This document shows positions 36,001 through 44,670 of a DNA stretch of 64,000 nucleotides, piece after piece. Source of the stretch: Zunongwangia mangrovi (GTDB taxonomy: Bacteria; Bacteroidota; Bacteroidia; Flavobacteriales; Flavobacteriaceae); assembly GCF_900112105.1 (NCBI RefSeq), contig NZ_FOKV01000002.1, positions 427,907-491,906 on the forward strand. Reading direction: 5' to 3'. A program made the position numbers and the translations under genes. The notes beneath the pieces were generated by a model, which ran no database searches, was not told the origin of the DNA, and saw nothing but the letters and a program-made list of their open reading frames with translations. Positions within the stretch are counted from its first letter, which is position 1. Each line of letters starts with the position of its first letter.

Positions 36001-36028
36001 ATCTTAAATGTGTAATTTTAAAATACAT
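33002..36028 (-). CDS. SusC/RagA-family TonB-dependent outer-membrane transporter
   Basis: 1008 residues: signal peptide, carboxypeptidase-regulatory-like domain (GVVTDDQGVPLPGATVMVKG), TonB-box and plug entry (SLDEVLVVGYGTQKKSDLTG), plug domain with YVIDGFVLD and AAIYGSRAANGVVVITTKKG, then a 22-strand barrel ending in the aromatic signature FGLNVSF. It imports the ligand captured by SusD using proton-motive force through TonB/ExbBD. First gene of susC-susD, and possibly of a longer transcript reaching the phosphatases. No ECF sigma/anti-sigma or hybrid sensor gene is adjacent. Confidence 0.96.
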   Translation of the reverse strand: MYFKITHLRSKKVLFGLSILLFSQTGQAAASNLPVINPTVKGKSIQQTISGVVTDDQGVPLPGATVMVKGSSNGVTTNFDGQYSIEAQEGDILQVSFVGFKTYEVEIGNQANFDVQLETDSASLDEVLVVGYGTQKKSDLTGSVSSVSDEEFNKGINTNPGNLLQGKVSGLNVTNASGEPGAGQDIIIRGVGTLRSGTSPLYVIDGFVLDNSSNGVPTNPLNFINTEDIQSINVLKDASAAAIYGSRAANGVVVITTKKGKAGRTQMNFSASTAISTMANKIDVFSADEFRQVVEQVGGSLSDNGADTDWQDELTRTAITNDVNFSMSGGTSKTSYFASVGARDQEGILNSSDLTRYSGRINVSQKGLNDRLKVDLNLTATRTENQRPNIGTMVSNMLQLNPTQPAYTNGEPTVFGTGINPLIIENIYGDYSNNNRMIANISPSLEIIDGLTYKLNLGVDYSKTDRDEQYIPYSADPDYAEGSINSTFTTNKNTLVENTLTYEKDFGDHGLNLLAGHSYQEFFIHAKGYYFTNFPDNGIEPRYQLGEARGEDNTQFSNATVNELQSFFGRINYDFADKYLVTATVRSDGSTKFGENNQYAVFPSFALGWNIHKEDFLQETAFSNLKLRASWGKSGNQEIPSKQTRLSYGESFEDNDIYPMNGNETTREDYPYGLVFARTANPDLQWEETAQTNIGVDFGLFNQKLTGTVDYFLKETTDVLLYFSTQDPIDEVGYTWQNIPDMKIRNSGLEVSLDYQSDRSKDFSYNIGGNFSYIKNEITDSPFTIVTTGTAQGAGQTGATINGYMNNQPIGNFFVRQFEGIGADGLNQFTDINGDGQIDDSDRVSSGSAVPDFIYAFYTKFNYKNFYLGLNFNGVSGNKIYNHTRMSLFNMTQISNSLNTTDQAIEFPNEDPSNSNTVSTRYLEDGSFLRLNNATLAYELAPNAIGLGDWLNSLRLSVTGQNLFVITDYTGFDPELNTGSSSDSKSYGIDRFTYPRARTIVFGLNVSF

Positions 36029-36066
36029 TTATTTAAGTAATTGGTTGCACAATGCTTAATTAATAG

Positions 36067-36099
36067 CCGCAGTTGTTGGTAGCTTCTGCGGTTTTTTTT
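36067..36099 (+). terminator. Plus-strand terminator just upstream of susC
   Basis: Stem CCGCAG / CTGCGG followed on the plus strand by eight T (36092-36099), 39 bases upstream of the susC ATG and pointing away from it. No plus-strand gene precedes it for 8 kb, so it would terminate an antisense RNA crossing the susC 5' end. On the minus strand it is a hairpin in the susC leader. Confidence 0.65.
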
Positions 36100-36748
36100 G
36101 TTGATTTTTAGAGTTAGATTACTTTAGTATCACTTCACTGTTTTTAGGTTTTTATTAACAGCCGCTAAATAATGAAGAAAGAATTGAAGCTGTTTTAAAT
36201 GAAGTTTATGCCTAGTTTAAATAGCAGCAAGCCATTAGAAATCTTGCAAAAACTTGGGATTACTTCATTTTCATTCCAAAATTATGTTTAGAATTGACGA
36301 TTTTACAAAAAGAGGTCGGTTTTTTAAACAAAATCGATGTCTTATCGGGAACAAAAGCCTGTAAAAATCACCCTTTCCTATTAACATAAACACAGAATAC
36401 TAAACACTGAGGTAAATAAGACTTAACAATCAGATAAAACGTTTTATCGAATTTTAAAAGCATTGATTTGAATAGAAAAATAAGCTTCAGAAGCTGTGAA
36501 GATTAGCCTGTATTGCTGAATAAATCCTGTACAAATGAGAAGAAATTGACATTAAACTCGATTTACAGCTAAATTCAACATTATTAAAAGTATAGAAGCA
36601 TTCCTGAATAAAAACAGTTACTAAAATTCGATATTTTCAGCATAAATTCTATAGAAATTATAAGGTTTTGAATGCAATTTCAGAAATAGAAGTAAACTTC
36701 ATCACGACAAGCCCAGACGCATTTAATCTCCATGATCGAGTAAATAAA
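36100..36748. other. Gene-free AT-rich spacer upstream of susC
   Basis: About 650 bases without a credible coding frame on either strand, AT-rich with scattered stops. It must contain the susC promoter, but I could not place a convincing TAnnTTTG box with a -33 partner. No tandem repeats or tRNA-like folds are seen. Confidence 0.55.
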
Positions 36749-36786
36749 AAAAGCTCTCAGAAACATTAAAACTGAGAGCTTTTTCG
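36749..36786 (-). terminator. Intrinsic terminator of the RND efflux operon
   Basis: Perfect stem AAAGCTCTCAG / CTGAGAGCTTT with an 11-base loop, starting about 35 bases after the last efflux gene, followed by a T run on the minus strand. Confidence 0.9.
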
Positions 36787-36818
36787 GCAATTTAAATAAA
36801 CAAACAATAAAGCAAATA

Positions 36819-38303
36819 TTAATCTGTGGTCCAGCCGCCACCAAGCGCCTGGTACATATTAACAACAGCAGTCATTTGCTGCATTTTGGTTTCTACAAGA
36901 TCAAATTTAGATTCCAGAGCATCACGTTGCGTCATTAGCACTTCCATATATTCAGCTCTAGCATTTCTAAATAATTTATTCGAAATTTTAATCGATTCGG
37001 TTAGCGCATCAACTTCAGCTGCTCTTAGATCATAACTTTTCTTAAGATTATCGATTTTTGCTAATTGATTTGCCACTTCGATATAGGCCTTTAAGACCGT
37101 TTGCTCGTAATCGAAAGCCGCCTGAATTTGTTTTGCATTGGCAGTTTTATAAGCTGCTTTAATGGCATTTCGGTTTACTAAAGGTGCTACCAGATCTCCG
37201 GCTACAGAATAAATTAAAGACTCTGGTGTATTTAGCAGGTAATCTGGATTAAAAGCCTGATACCCGATATTTGCTGAAATCCCAAAAGAGGGATAAAATC
37301 TGGCTTTGGCAACTTTAATATCTAATTTTGATGCCTGCAGCTCAAATTCTGCCTGTCTAATATCTGGCCTGTTTTGTAATAATTGCGATGGTAAACCCGC
37401 ATCAATCTGTTTTGGCAACATATCTGCAAAAGCCTCTGTACTACGAGCAATTGGTTGAGGATAACGACCAACAAGGAAATTCAGCTTATTTTCGGTTTCT
37501 GTAATTCTTTGCTGAATATCATATTGCAAACTTTTAGTGTGCAAGACTTCAGCATTAAATTTACTTACCGCAAGCTGAGTAACACGAGCGGCCTGCATCT
37601 GCAATTTTACGATTCTATAAGCTCTTTCCTGAATTTCGATATTATTCTTCACAATTTGAAGCTGATTGTCCAAGGCTAATAATTCGTAGTAAGAATTAGC
37701 AATTTCAGCAATAATATTTGTGACCATAAAATTTCTACCTTCTACACTAGATAAATAGCGCATCACGGCAGACTTTTTAGCGTTGTGAAGTTTGTTCCAG
37801 ATATCTACTTCCCATTGCGCGTGCAGGCCAATCATATAATCTGGAAGCGGATCTGGAAATTCTCTTCCTTCTTTAATTTCCAGGTTTTCTTCTACTGCAC
37901 CATCGCGAGTATATTTACCCACTTTATCGATCCCGGCACCTGCTTTTAAGCCAATTGAAGGTAAATATTCACCTTTTCTGGCCAGCACTTCACTTTGCGC
38001 GATCTTTAATTCCTGAAGCATAATATTTAACTCCTGGTTATTATCCAGCGCTGTGTCTATTAAAGCTACCAAATTAGGATCGTCAAAAAATGTCTTCCAA
38101 TCTATCGAAGCTGAGCTTGTAGTATCGGCCGAATTAAAACTTTTTGTAGCAAGAGAGTCCTGGGAATTATGGTAATTCCCGGGAACCTCTTTACTAGCCG
38201 TTTTCTCTGATAATGAAGGTACACAAGACGTTATACTAAGCATTATTCCTGCCGTAACGCCTAAATAAGAGAAACGTTTATATTTTTTCAATTTATTTAT
38301 CAT
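36819..38303 (-). CDS. RND efflux outer-membrane channel (OprM/NodT-type lipoprotein)
   Basis: 495 residues from the ATG at 38303 (a TTG two codons earlier is less likely). Lipoprotein signal GIMLSITSC. Two homologous coiled-coil OEP repeats follow, with the family phrases ELNIMLQELKIAQSEVLARK, NIIAEIANSYYELLALDNQL, LLQNRPDIRQAEFELQAS and FYPSFGISANIGYQ. It forms the trimeric TolC-like exit duct for the pump encoded upstream, whose gene overlaps it by 11 bases. The final stretch MTAVVNMYQALGGGW is the usual OEP end. Confidence 0.94.
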   Translation of the reverse strand: MINKLKKYKRFSYLGVTAGIMLSITSCVPSLSEKTASKEVPGNYHNSQDSLATKSFNSADTTSSASIDWKTFFDDPNLVALIDTALDNNQELNIMLQELKIAQSEVLARKGEYLPSIGLKAGAGIDKVGKYTRDGAVEENLEIKEGREFPDPLPDYMIGLHAQWEVDIWNKLHNAKKSAVMRYLSSVEGRNFMVTNIIAEIANSYYELLALDNQLQIVKNNIEIQERAYRIVKLQMQAARVTQLAVSKFNAEVLHTKSLQYDIQQRITETENKLNFLVGRYPQPIARSTEAFADMLPKQIDAGLPSQLLQNRPDIRQAEFELQASKLDIKVAKARFYPSFGISANIGYQAFNPDYLLNTPESLIYSVAGDLVAPLVNRNAIKAAYKTANAKQIQAAFDYEQTVLKAYIEVANQLAKIDNLKKSYDLRAAEVDALTESIKISNKLFRNARAEYMEVLMTQRDALESKFDLVETKMQQMTAVVNMYQALGGGWTTD

Positions 38304-41300
38304 AATCAAAATCTTCGGTTAATGGATTTTCGTCTTCGTATTTAATCAATGATTTTCCTTCAGCAAGATTTCCAAAGATGTAGTAAAGTCCTGGTACAAT
38401 AATTACCCCGAATACGGTTCCGAAGAACATTCCTCCAAGAGCAGAGGCTCCTAAAGTTCTGTTACCAACAGCTCCCGCTCCGGTAGCAACGATCAACGGA
38501 ATTAAACCTGCGATAAACGCGAAAGACGTCATTAAAATTGGTCTAAAACGAACCTTAGCTCCTTCTATGGCTGCTTCCAAGATCGTGAGCCCTTCACTGT
38601 GTTTCATCACCGCAAATTCTACGATTAACACGGCATTTTTACCCAGCAATCCTACCAGCATGATCAAACCAATTTGAGCGTAAATATCGTTTTGAAGTCC
38701 CATTAACTTTAGCAACATAAAAGATCCAAACACTCCAACAGGTAGCGAGAATATTACCGATAATGGAATAATAAAACTTTCGTATTGTGCAGCAAGTACA
38801 AAGTATACAAAGGCCAACACGATAAGGAAAATATAAATAGACTCGTTACCGCGCTGCGCTTCGTCATAGGATAAACCTTCCCAGGCGATATCATAATTTT
38901 TAGGAAGCGTATCTTCAGCTACTTGTTTAATCGCCTCAATAGCATCTGCCGTGGTATAACCTTCAGCCGGTAATCCACGAATGGCAGCCGAATTATACAT
39001 ATTGAAACGAGTTACCTCGTTTGGCCCCTGCATTTTTTTCAATTTCATAAATGCTGAATACGGAACCATTTCGCCATGCTCGTTTTTCACATACATATTT
39101 AAAATATCTGAAGGCAATCGTCTAAACTGAGGATCTGATTGAACATACACCTTAAAGAAACGGTTGTATTTAATAAATCCCTGCTCGTAAGTACTACCAA
39201 TTAAGATATTCAGGTTTTCCATAGCATCACCTATAGAAACTCCTTTTTGCATCGCAAGTTCACTGTTGAATTCCAATTCGTACTGCGGATAGTTTGCAGC
39301 GAAAAAGGTAAACAGTCCTTTTAGCTCTGGACGCTTTCTTAGGTTTTCCATAAACTCCTGATTTATCTTATCGAAATCCTGATAATCTGTTTCAGTATTT
39401 TCATCAAGTAATCGCATAGAAAAACCACCTGAAGAACCGAAACCTGGAATTGCTGGCGGCTCAAAGAATTCGATAACCGCACCTAGGTCTTTGGATTTTT
39501 CCTCCAGCTCTTCCATAATTTCGGTAACTGTATGTTTACGATCAGACCAGTTTTTAAGGTTGATCAAACAGGTACCTGCGTTAGATCCACGCCCCTCGGT
39601 CATAATCTCATAACCTGCCAAAGAAGCTACAGATTCAATTCCTTCAACTTCTTCACAGATATCCTGCAATTTTCTGGAAACTTCGTTAGTTCGCTCTAAA
39701 GTTGCTCCAGGAGGGGTTTGAATAATTGCATAGATTGTTCCCTGGTCTTCACTTGGCACAAAACCAGACGGTAAAACCTCGCTCTCTAAGTATACACCGG
39801 CACAAAAAGCAACTAAAATTCCGAAGGTTAACCATCTACGGCTCACCATTCGTTTTAAGATCGCTACATATTTACCTGTAAGTTTATCGAATCCTGAATT
39901 AAATTTATCCAGACCTTTAGTAAGGAAATTTTGCTTATGCTCTTTCCCGTGATGATTTTTAAGCAGCATCGCACATAATACTGGTGTAAGTGTAAGTGCT
40001 ATAATTGCTGAAATAACGATAGAACTGGCCATGGTGATAGAGAACTGTCTATAGAATGTTCCTACCGGGCCAGACATAAATGAAATTGGTAAGAATACTG
40101 AAACCATTACTGCGGTAATTGCGATAATTGCTCCCCCGATTTCTCCCAAAACCTGCTTTACGGCTACATAAGGAGAAATATCCGGATATTCATCGAATTT
40201 CGCATGCACGGCCTCGACCACGACAATCGCATCATCTACCACAATACCAATGGCGAGTACTAAAGCAAATAGTGTTACCAGATTTATCGAAATTCCGAAG
40301 AATTGAATTACAAAAAACGCCCCGACTAATGAAACCGGAACGGCCAAAATAGGAATTAAGGTAGAACGCCAGTCTCCTAAGAAAATAAACACCACAATCG
40401 CTACCAGGATAAATGCATCACGTAAGGTATGAACAACCTGCTCTATTGAAGCGTCTAAAAACTGTGATACATCGTAGCTAAGCTTATAATCCATACCCGG
40501 AGGAAAATCTTCTTTCATTTTCTCCAATTCAGCCTTAACTTCATCAATTACATCACTGGCGTTACTACCGTAACTCTGTTTTAATACGATCGCCGCAGAT
40601 GGGTGACCGTCCAGGTTAGAATAAATATCAAAAAACTCACTTCCTAATTCTACTCTACCTATATCTTTTAATCGTAAGCTTTGTCCTTCTGGATTTGCTC
40701 TTACAATAATATTCTCGTACTCTTCAGGTTCACTATATCTACCTTTGTAGGTAAGTACATATTCTAAAGACTGGGCTTTAATCCCAGAACTTCTACCCAA
40801 ACGTCCCGGCCTACCAACAATACTTTGCTCTTGCATGGCTTCCATCACTTCATCTACAGAAACATTATAGGCACGCATTCTATCTGGGTTTAGCCAAACA
40901 CGCATGGCATATTTACGGCTACCTAAAATTGTGGATCTTGCGATCCCTTTTATCCTGTTTATTTCAGGAATCATTTTTACATTGGCGTAATTGTATAGAA
41001 ATTTTTCATCCATACTTTCCTTTTTCGAATAGAGGTTCACATACATCAACATACTCGGTTGGATAGGTGTAATCACTACCCCCTCCCTTTGCACCAATTC
41101 TGGCAGCAAAGGCATTACCTGGTCTACCCGCGTTTTTACCCGTACTACGGCATCGTTGGGATCTGTACCTGGTTCAAAAATTACTCGTAATGTTGCTTCA
41201 CCAGCACTGGTGGCATCTGTTGCCAGATAGCGCATTCCCTGTACCCCGTTAATTGAATTCTCTAATGTAATTAGGGTAGATTTTACCAAAACATCTGCAC

Positions 41301-41457
41301 TTGCCCCGGGATAGGCCACAAAGATGTTTACTGTGGTAGGTGCAATTTGGGGGAACTGCGATATAGGCAGTTGTTTTATTGCTAAAGACCCCATAAACAC
41401 AATTATTATCGAAATAACAATAGCAAATACGGGTCTATGTATAAATCGTTTAAACAT
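38293..41457 (-). CDS. RND multidrug efflux permease (HAE1/AcrB-type)
   Basis: 1054 residues, the normal HAE1 length. FIHRPVFAIVISIIIVFMG is the first helix. The helix IV/V segment LFALVLAIGIVVDDAIVVVE carries the proton-relay Asp pair, and SFMSGPVGTFYRQFSIT and ASALGGMFFGTVFGVIIVPG are conserved family stretches. Two large periplasmic loops of about 300 residues each are present. A proton-driven inner-membrane pump for drugs, bile-like compounds or lipids. Second gene of the adaptor-pump-channel operon. Confidence 0.96.
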   Translation of the reverse strand: MFKRFIHRPVFAIVISIIIVFMGSLAIKQLPISQFPQIAPTTVNIFVAYPGASADVLVKSTLITLENSINGVQGMRYLATDATSAGEATLRVIFEPGTDPNDAVVRVKTRVDQVMPLLPELVQREGVVITPIQPSMLMYVNLYSKKESMDEKFLYNYANVKMIPEINRIKGIARSTILGSRKYAMRVWLNPDRMRAYNVSVDEVMEAMQEQSIVGRPGRLGRSSGIKAQSLEYVLTYKGRYSEPEEYENIIVRANPEGQSLRLKDIGRVELGSEFFDIYSNLDGHPSAAIVLKQSYGSNASDVIDEVKAELEKMKEDFPPGMDYKLSYDVSQFLDASIEQVVHTLRDAFILVAIVVFIFLGDWRSTLIPILAVPVSLVGAFFVIQFFGISINLVTLFALVLAIGIVVDDAIVVVEAVHAKFDEYPDISPYVAVKQVLGEIGGAIIAITAVMVSVFLPISFMSGPVGTFYRQFSITMASSIVISAIIALTLTPVLCAMLLKNHHGKEHKQNFLTKGLDKFNSGFDKLTGKYVAILKRMVSRRWLTFGILVAFCAGVYLESEVLPSGFVPSEDQGTIYAIIQTPPGATLERTNEVSRKLQDICEEVEGIESVASLAGYEIMTEGRGSNAGTCLINLKNWSDRKHTVTEIMEELEEKSKDLGAVIEFFEPPAIPGFGSSGGFSMRLLDENTETDYQDFDKINQEFMENLRKRPELKGLFTFFAANYPQYELEFNSELAMQKGVSIGDAMENLNILIGSTYEQGFIKYNRFFKVYVQSDPQFRRLPSDILNMYVKNEHGEMVPYSAFMKLKKMQGPNEVTRFNMYNSAAIRGLPAEGYTTADAIEAIKQVAEDTLPKNYDIAWEGLSYDEAQRGNESIYIFLIVLAFVYFVLAAQYESFIIPLSVIFSLPVGVFGSFMLLKLMGLQNDIYAQIGLIMLVGLLGKNAVLIVEFAVMKHSEGLTILEAAIEGAKVRFRPILMTSFAFIAGLIPLIVATGAGAVGNRTLGASALGGMFFGTVFGVIIVPGLYYIFGNLAEGKSLIKYEDENPLTEDFDYDK

Positions 41458-41475
41458 AGTCTTCTTAAAATTTTA

Positions 41476-41554
41476 CTCGATGATCGAGATTAAATCTATT
41501 TTCTAATAAAGGCCTCATGGGTTAAGCCCAGAGTTATTTCACTCGACAGAGTGA
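41476..41554 (-). promoter_or_regulatory. Two small hairpins between adaptor and pump genes
   Basis: The 163-base gap between the adaptor and permease genes holds CTCGATgATCGAG (41476-41488) and TCACTCgacaGAGTGA (41539-41554). Neither is followed by a T run, so they may be mRNA processing or stabilising structures, or a dyad operator for an internal promoter. Confidence 0.4.
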
Positions 41555-41620
41555 TTATTATAACAGTAGTTCAGCTAAAAAAAATTAATGCTGAAATTGT
41601 ATAAAATTGATACCTGAAAA

Positions 41621-42706
41621 TTATTCGGCGTAAAGTTCTAGATGGTTTAAAACCTCTTGAGGATCTTCAAAGTCATATTCGATTTCGTCTCCTTCTCTAA
41701 CCTTACGAAGTCCTTCTAAAAGAATAGTATCATCTTCAGAAATTCCGTCACTAATTGCATAGATATGCGGAAGTTCTCCTGCAAGGCTAATTTCTCTGGA
41801 TTCTATCTTATGATCTTCGTTCACCACGTATACATAATGTTTACTAAGTACCTCGAAAGTTGCTTTTTGTGGAATTAATAGCGAATTATTAAAAGGAACC
41901 TGGGTAAGAACACTACCGGTTTCGCCATGTCTTAATAAGCCTTCTGGATTAGGAAAACTTGCTCTAAAAGCGATATTACCGGTTTCGTTATTAAACTCTC
42001 CTTCTATGGTTTGCACATAACCATCGTGTTTATAAACCTGGTTATTAGCCATTAATAATTCTACTTTGGTAGTATCATCTTCGTGAACAGCCTGCTGATA
42101 ATCCAGATATTCAGCTTCTGGGACGTTATAATACACCCACATATCGCTATTATCTGATAAACTGGTAAGTAACTCTCCTTCTTCAACTAAACTTCCCAAC
42201 TTGAGATGAAGTCTATCAACAATCCCGTCGAATGGAGCTCTAATATCTGTAAATTCTAAATGTACCTGCGCTAAAGACTGTTCTGCTTTTGCTTTTTCAA
42301 ACTTAGCTTTTGCCATTGCTAACTCGTTAGGAGCTACAACATTACTATCGGCAAGTTGTTTGGTATTCTCGTATTCTATTTGGGCAAAATGTGCTTCAGC
42401 CTTAGCTCTTTGTAGTTCAGCTTTGTAAATTTTAGGCATAATTTTAAACATTAACTGCCCTTTTTTTACAGATTGCCCTTCATCTACAAAAATATCTTCA
42501 AGATAACCTCTTTCCTGAGCACGGACTTCGATATTTCGTATCGATTGAATTTGCGCGACGTATTGATTGGTGACCAGGGTATCTTTGCGAAGCGGACTCG
42601 TTACCAAATACCTGGAATTTTTTTCTTTTTTTTCTTTGTGGGATTCACAGCCCATGCCTAAGAACATAGCACACAGGCTAACAATCATGAGAAATCTACT
42701 CATCAT
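41621..42706 (-). CDS. RND efflux periplasmic adaptor (membrane fusion protein)
   Basis: 361 residues, lipoprotein signal CAMFLGMGC. The order is typical of AcrA-like adaptors: N-terminal lipoyl half (IEVRAQERGYLEDIFVDEGQ), alpha-helical hairpin (KAEAHFAQIEYENTKQLADS), second lipoyl half (IRAPFDGIVDRLHLKLGSLV), beta-barrel and membrane-proximal domain (LLIPQKATFEVLSKHYVYVV). It bridges the permease and the outer-membrane channel encoded downstream. First gene of the operon. No regulator of the TetR or MarR type lies next to it. Confidence 0.94.
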   Translation of the reverse strand: MMSRFLMIVSLCAMFLGMGCESHKEKKEKNSRYLVTSPLRKDTLVTNQYVAQIQSIRNIEVRAQERGYLEDIFVDEGQSVKKGQLMFKIMPKIYKAELQRAKAEAHFAQIEYENTKQLADSNVVAPNELAMAKAKFEKAKAEQSLAQVHLEFTDIRAPFDGIVDRLHLKLGSLVEEGELLTSLSDNSDMWVYYNVPEAEYLDYQQAVHEDDTTKVELLMANNQVYKHDGYVQTIEGEFNNETGNIAFRASFPNPEGLLRHGETGSVLTQVPFNNSLLIPQKATFEVLSKHYVYVVNEDHKIESREISLAGELPHIYAISDGISEDDTILLEGLRKVREGDEIEYDFEDPQEVLNHLELYAE

Positions 42707-42858
42707 AATTTCAAATTTAAAAGTGATAAAAATTAGGGTAAACCTTATGAAAGTCTATAAACCAATGCTAAGCACAACTGTAGCCAAAAGTTTTAATAGA
42801 CTATTTTGAAAAATTGAAGTTTCGCCCGGATTGTAGAAAATTATCCAGACTTAGAAAA

Positions 42859-43302
42859 TCATATCCTAAATACGCAATATCTTACACAAATAGAAGGGTA
42901 AGATGTAATATGATTTTGTTTTGAAAAATAAGGTTTGTTATCACTACGATTGAAGTCATGATACGCAGAAAGTACAGTGTAAAAAAGGGCCGTTATATAA
43001 TCACTTCCCTCTACATATTTTTTTGAAGCACCAGCATCTGAATCTGAGTCACTATCAGCTTCTTCGATTTCAATTTCTTCGGTTTCAGAAAACTTTCTAT
43101 CGGGATTCGATCCTGATCTTTCGTGAATTAACGCATCACTATCTTCAAAATAATCGAAATCAAGGTCGGATTCTATCTGCTCCTGAAATGAGATCTCATC
43201 TGCAACAAAATCATTATCTTCCCGAAGGTTATCGGCATGAAGATGGCCGTATCCATTTAGGAAAAGTACAAAAAATGATATGTATTTAAACAAAGATTTC
43301 AT
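42859..43302 (-). CDS. Hypothetical secreted acidic protein
   Basis: 147 residues from the ATG at 43302 (an in-frame TTG lies 12 bases upstream). Signal peptide FKYISFFVLFLNGYGHLHA. The mature part is strongly acidic, including FSETEEIEIEEADSDSDSD with an Asp-Ser repeat, then a short C-terminal region rich in Tyr and His. No family recognised. It lies between the efflux operon and a second unknown gene, with about 150 bases on the efflux side and 320 on the other. The acidic tract could bind divalent cations, but that is a guess. Confidence 0.6.
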   Translation of the reverse strand: MKSLFKYISFFVLFLNGYGHLHADNLREDNDFVADEISFQEQIESDLDFDYFEDSDALIHERSGSNPDRKFSETEEIEIEEADSDSDSDAGASKKYVEGSDYITALFYTVLSAYHDFNRSDNKPYFSKQNHITSYPSICVRYCVFRI

Positions 43303-43534
43303 TTGCCGCGTCAAAGCTATAGAATCTTTGGATTACCTACAAGAACTTCTATATTAAATTACGAAAAGACATCAACATGCTTATTTTCAGTAGTATAAAA
43401 TACAGTTTTCTCAGGTTAATTATTATTTAGGTGAATAAATAAAATTTAAAATTCGATAAAATCGACTGAAGTTTTACTTAATATCCAGATTTTTATCACT
43501 ATTGAAGCTAATTACAATTCAGTAAAATTCGACA

Positions 43535-43570
43535 TAAAAAAAATCTGATCGCAGTTATATACGATCAGAT
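43535..43570 (-). terminator. Intrinsic terminator of the unknown gene at 43626
   Basis: Perfect 9-base stem ATCTGATCG / CGATCAGAT with a 10-base loop, then a run of T on the minus strand. It lies 56 bases after the stop codon. The rest of the spacer 43303-43625 is AT-rich and featureless. Confidence 0.88.
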
Positions 43571-43625
43571 CTCAAAGATAATTCTATTCGATATTACACA
43601 ATTTAAGGTGTAAATCTATGAATAC

Positions 43626-44318
43626 TTATATCAAAAAATTATCTCGTTTTAATCGGGAAAATAATCTTTTATCTTCTAAAATATATTTAAGGTGACTTTC
43701 TAAAGTGCGACGATCTTGCTTATTTGCAATACTTGGGATTAAATCTTTATATAGTGATTCAAGCTCAGATTGTAACTCTAAACTTCTTTTTATAACAAAA
43801 TCTCTTCCTTTAGGACGAAGTTCTTTACATTTTAATCCGTTTTGTTTTCTTCTGTAATTGGCCAGTTTATACTGAGATTTTAGACCAGAGATATAGGCTT
43901 TATTATGAAAACACATATTTTTAAAGATAGTCTTAAAATATAAACGTTGCGACTCGTCCAATGCCTGGGAATAAAAGCAAAACGCATCTTCGATCTTTTG
44001 GTACAGCGCATTAATCTTAAGATCTACAGGTATCTCTTCATTTTCATCTTCGTACTTGTTTAAGATCAACACCTTTTCTTCTTCGGTTTGATGATCCTGG
44101 TACTTAATCCTAATAGTACCTAAACCTGATTCAAGATTCTTATAAAAATTACCTTTCTCGCAAAATCCACCGTCTGTTGTAAAAGCTAAACATCTAATAT
44201 TTGCTTTCTTTAATTCTTTAAGAGAATGCTTCTCATTTGGTCGAATTTGGTGCTTTTGCCTTATTTTTTTTAAGGTCTCGCTGTAGGAAATATTCCCGTT
44301 ATTTGCTACTGAATTCAT
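43626..44318 (-). CDS. Hypothetical cytoplasmic protein
   Basis: 230 residues from the ATG at 44318 (a TTG 33 bases upstream is less likely). No signal peptide or membrane helix. Mixed alpha/beta N-terminal half (IRCLAFTTDGGFCEKGNFYK, GLGTIRIKYQDH), then a helical, Lys/Arg-rich C-terminal half (KAYISGLKSQYKLANYRRKQ) that might contact nucleic acid or another protein. I recognise no family. Monocistronic with its own terminator, and about 350 bases of AT-rich sequence upstream. Confidence 0.65.
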   Translation of the reverse strand: MNSVANNGNISYSETLKKIRQKHQIRPNEKHSLKELKKANIRCLAFTTDGGFCEKGNFYKNLESGLGTIRIKYQDHQTEEEKVLILNKYEDENEEIPVDLKINALYQKIEDAFCFYSQALDESQRLYFKTIFKNMCFHNKAYISGLKSQYKLANYRRKQNGLKCKELRPKGRDFVIKRSLELQSELESLYKDLIPSIANKQDRRTLESHLKYILEDKRLFSRLKRDNFLI

Positions 44319-44670
44319 GGTGGTTAGATTTTTTTGATCGTTACACCACAAATCTAGATAAAGGCGTCTTAGAAAGTTCTTTCCGAAAACACAAGCTTTA
44401 CTTAATACCAGGTTAAATTTTAGAGAATGAGAACACTAAATATTCATTTTCAACTTCTTGAGATTAATTCACCAAAATAAAGATCTCGTAATAAAAATGC
44501 TTTAGATTAAAAAAATGTTGATAGCGCTCATTAAAATTCAGATTATATTATATAAAACAATTAAAAGTTATTCACAATTAATTAATCTATCCTACGACCG
44601 CGTTAATATTTTAATTATATTGTTAAAAAAATTAACATTTTAGGAATTATCCTGAATTCTAAATTCTAAA
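44319..44670. other. AT-rich divergent spacer
   Basis: About 350 bases between the unknown gene (-) and the LytTR regulator (+). No coding frame, repeat or strong hairpin seen. Runs such as TTAATATTTTAATTATATTG upstream of 44671 must include the regulator's promoter, but I cannot define its boxes. Confidence 0.5.

Noticed and set aside
36680..36865. 61-codon minus-strand frame across the efflux terminator
   Set aside because: It spans the terminator hairpin and the 3' end of the efflux channel gene in another frame, with no homology signal.
43023..43289. 88-codon plus-strand frame opposite the acidic secreted protein
   Set aside because: It is a shadow of the Asp/Glu-rich codons (giving His/Gln/Leu-rich sequence), while the minus frame has a good signal peptide and ends beside normal spacers.
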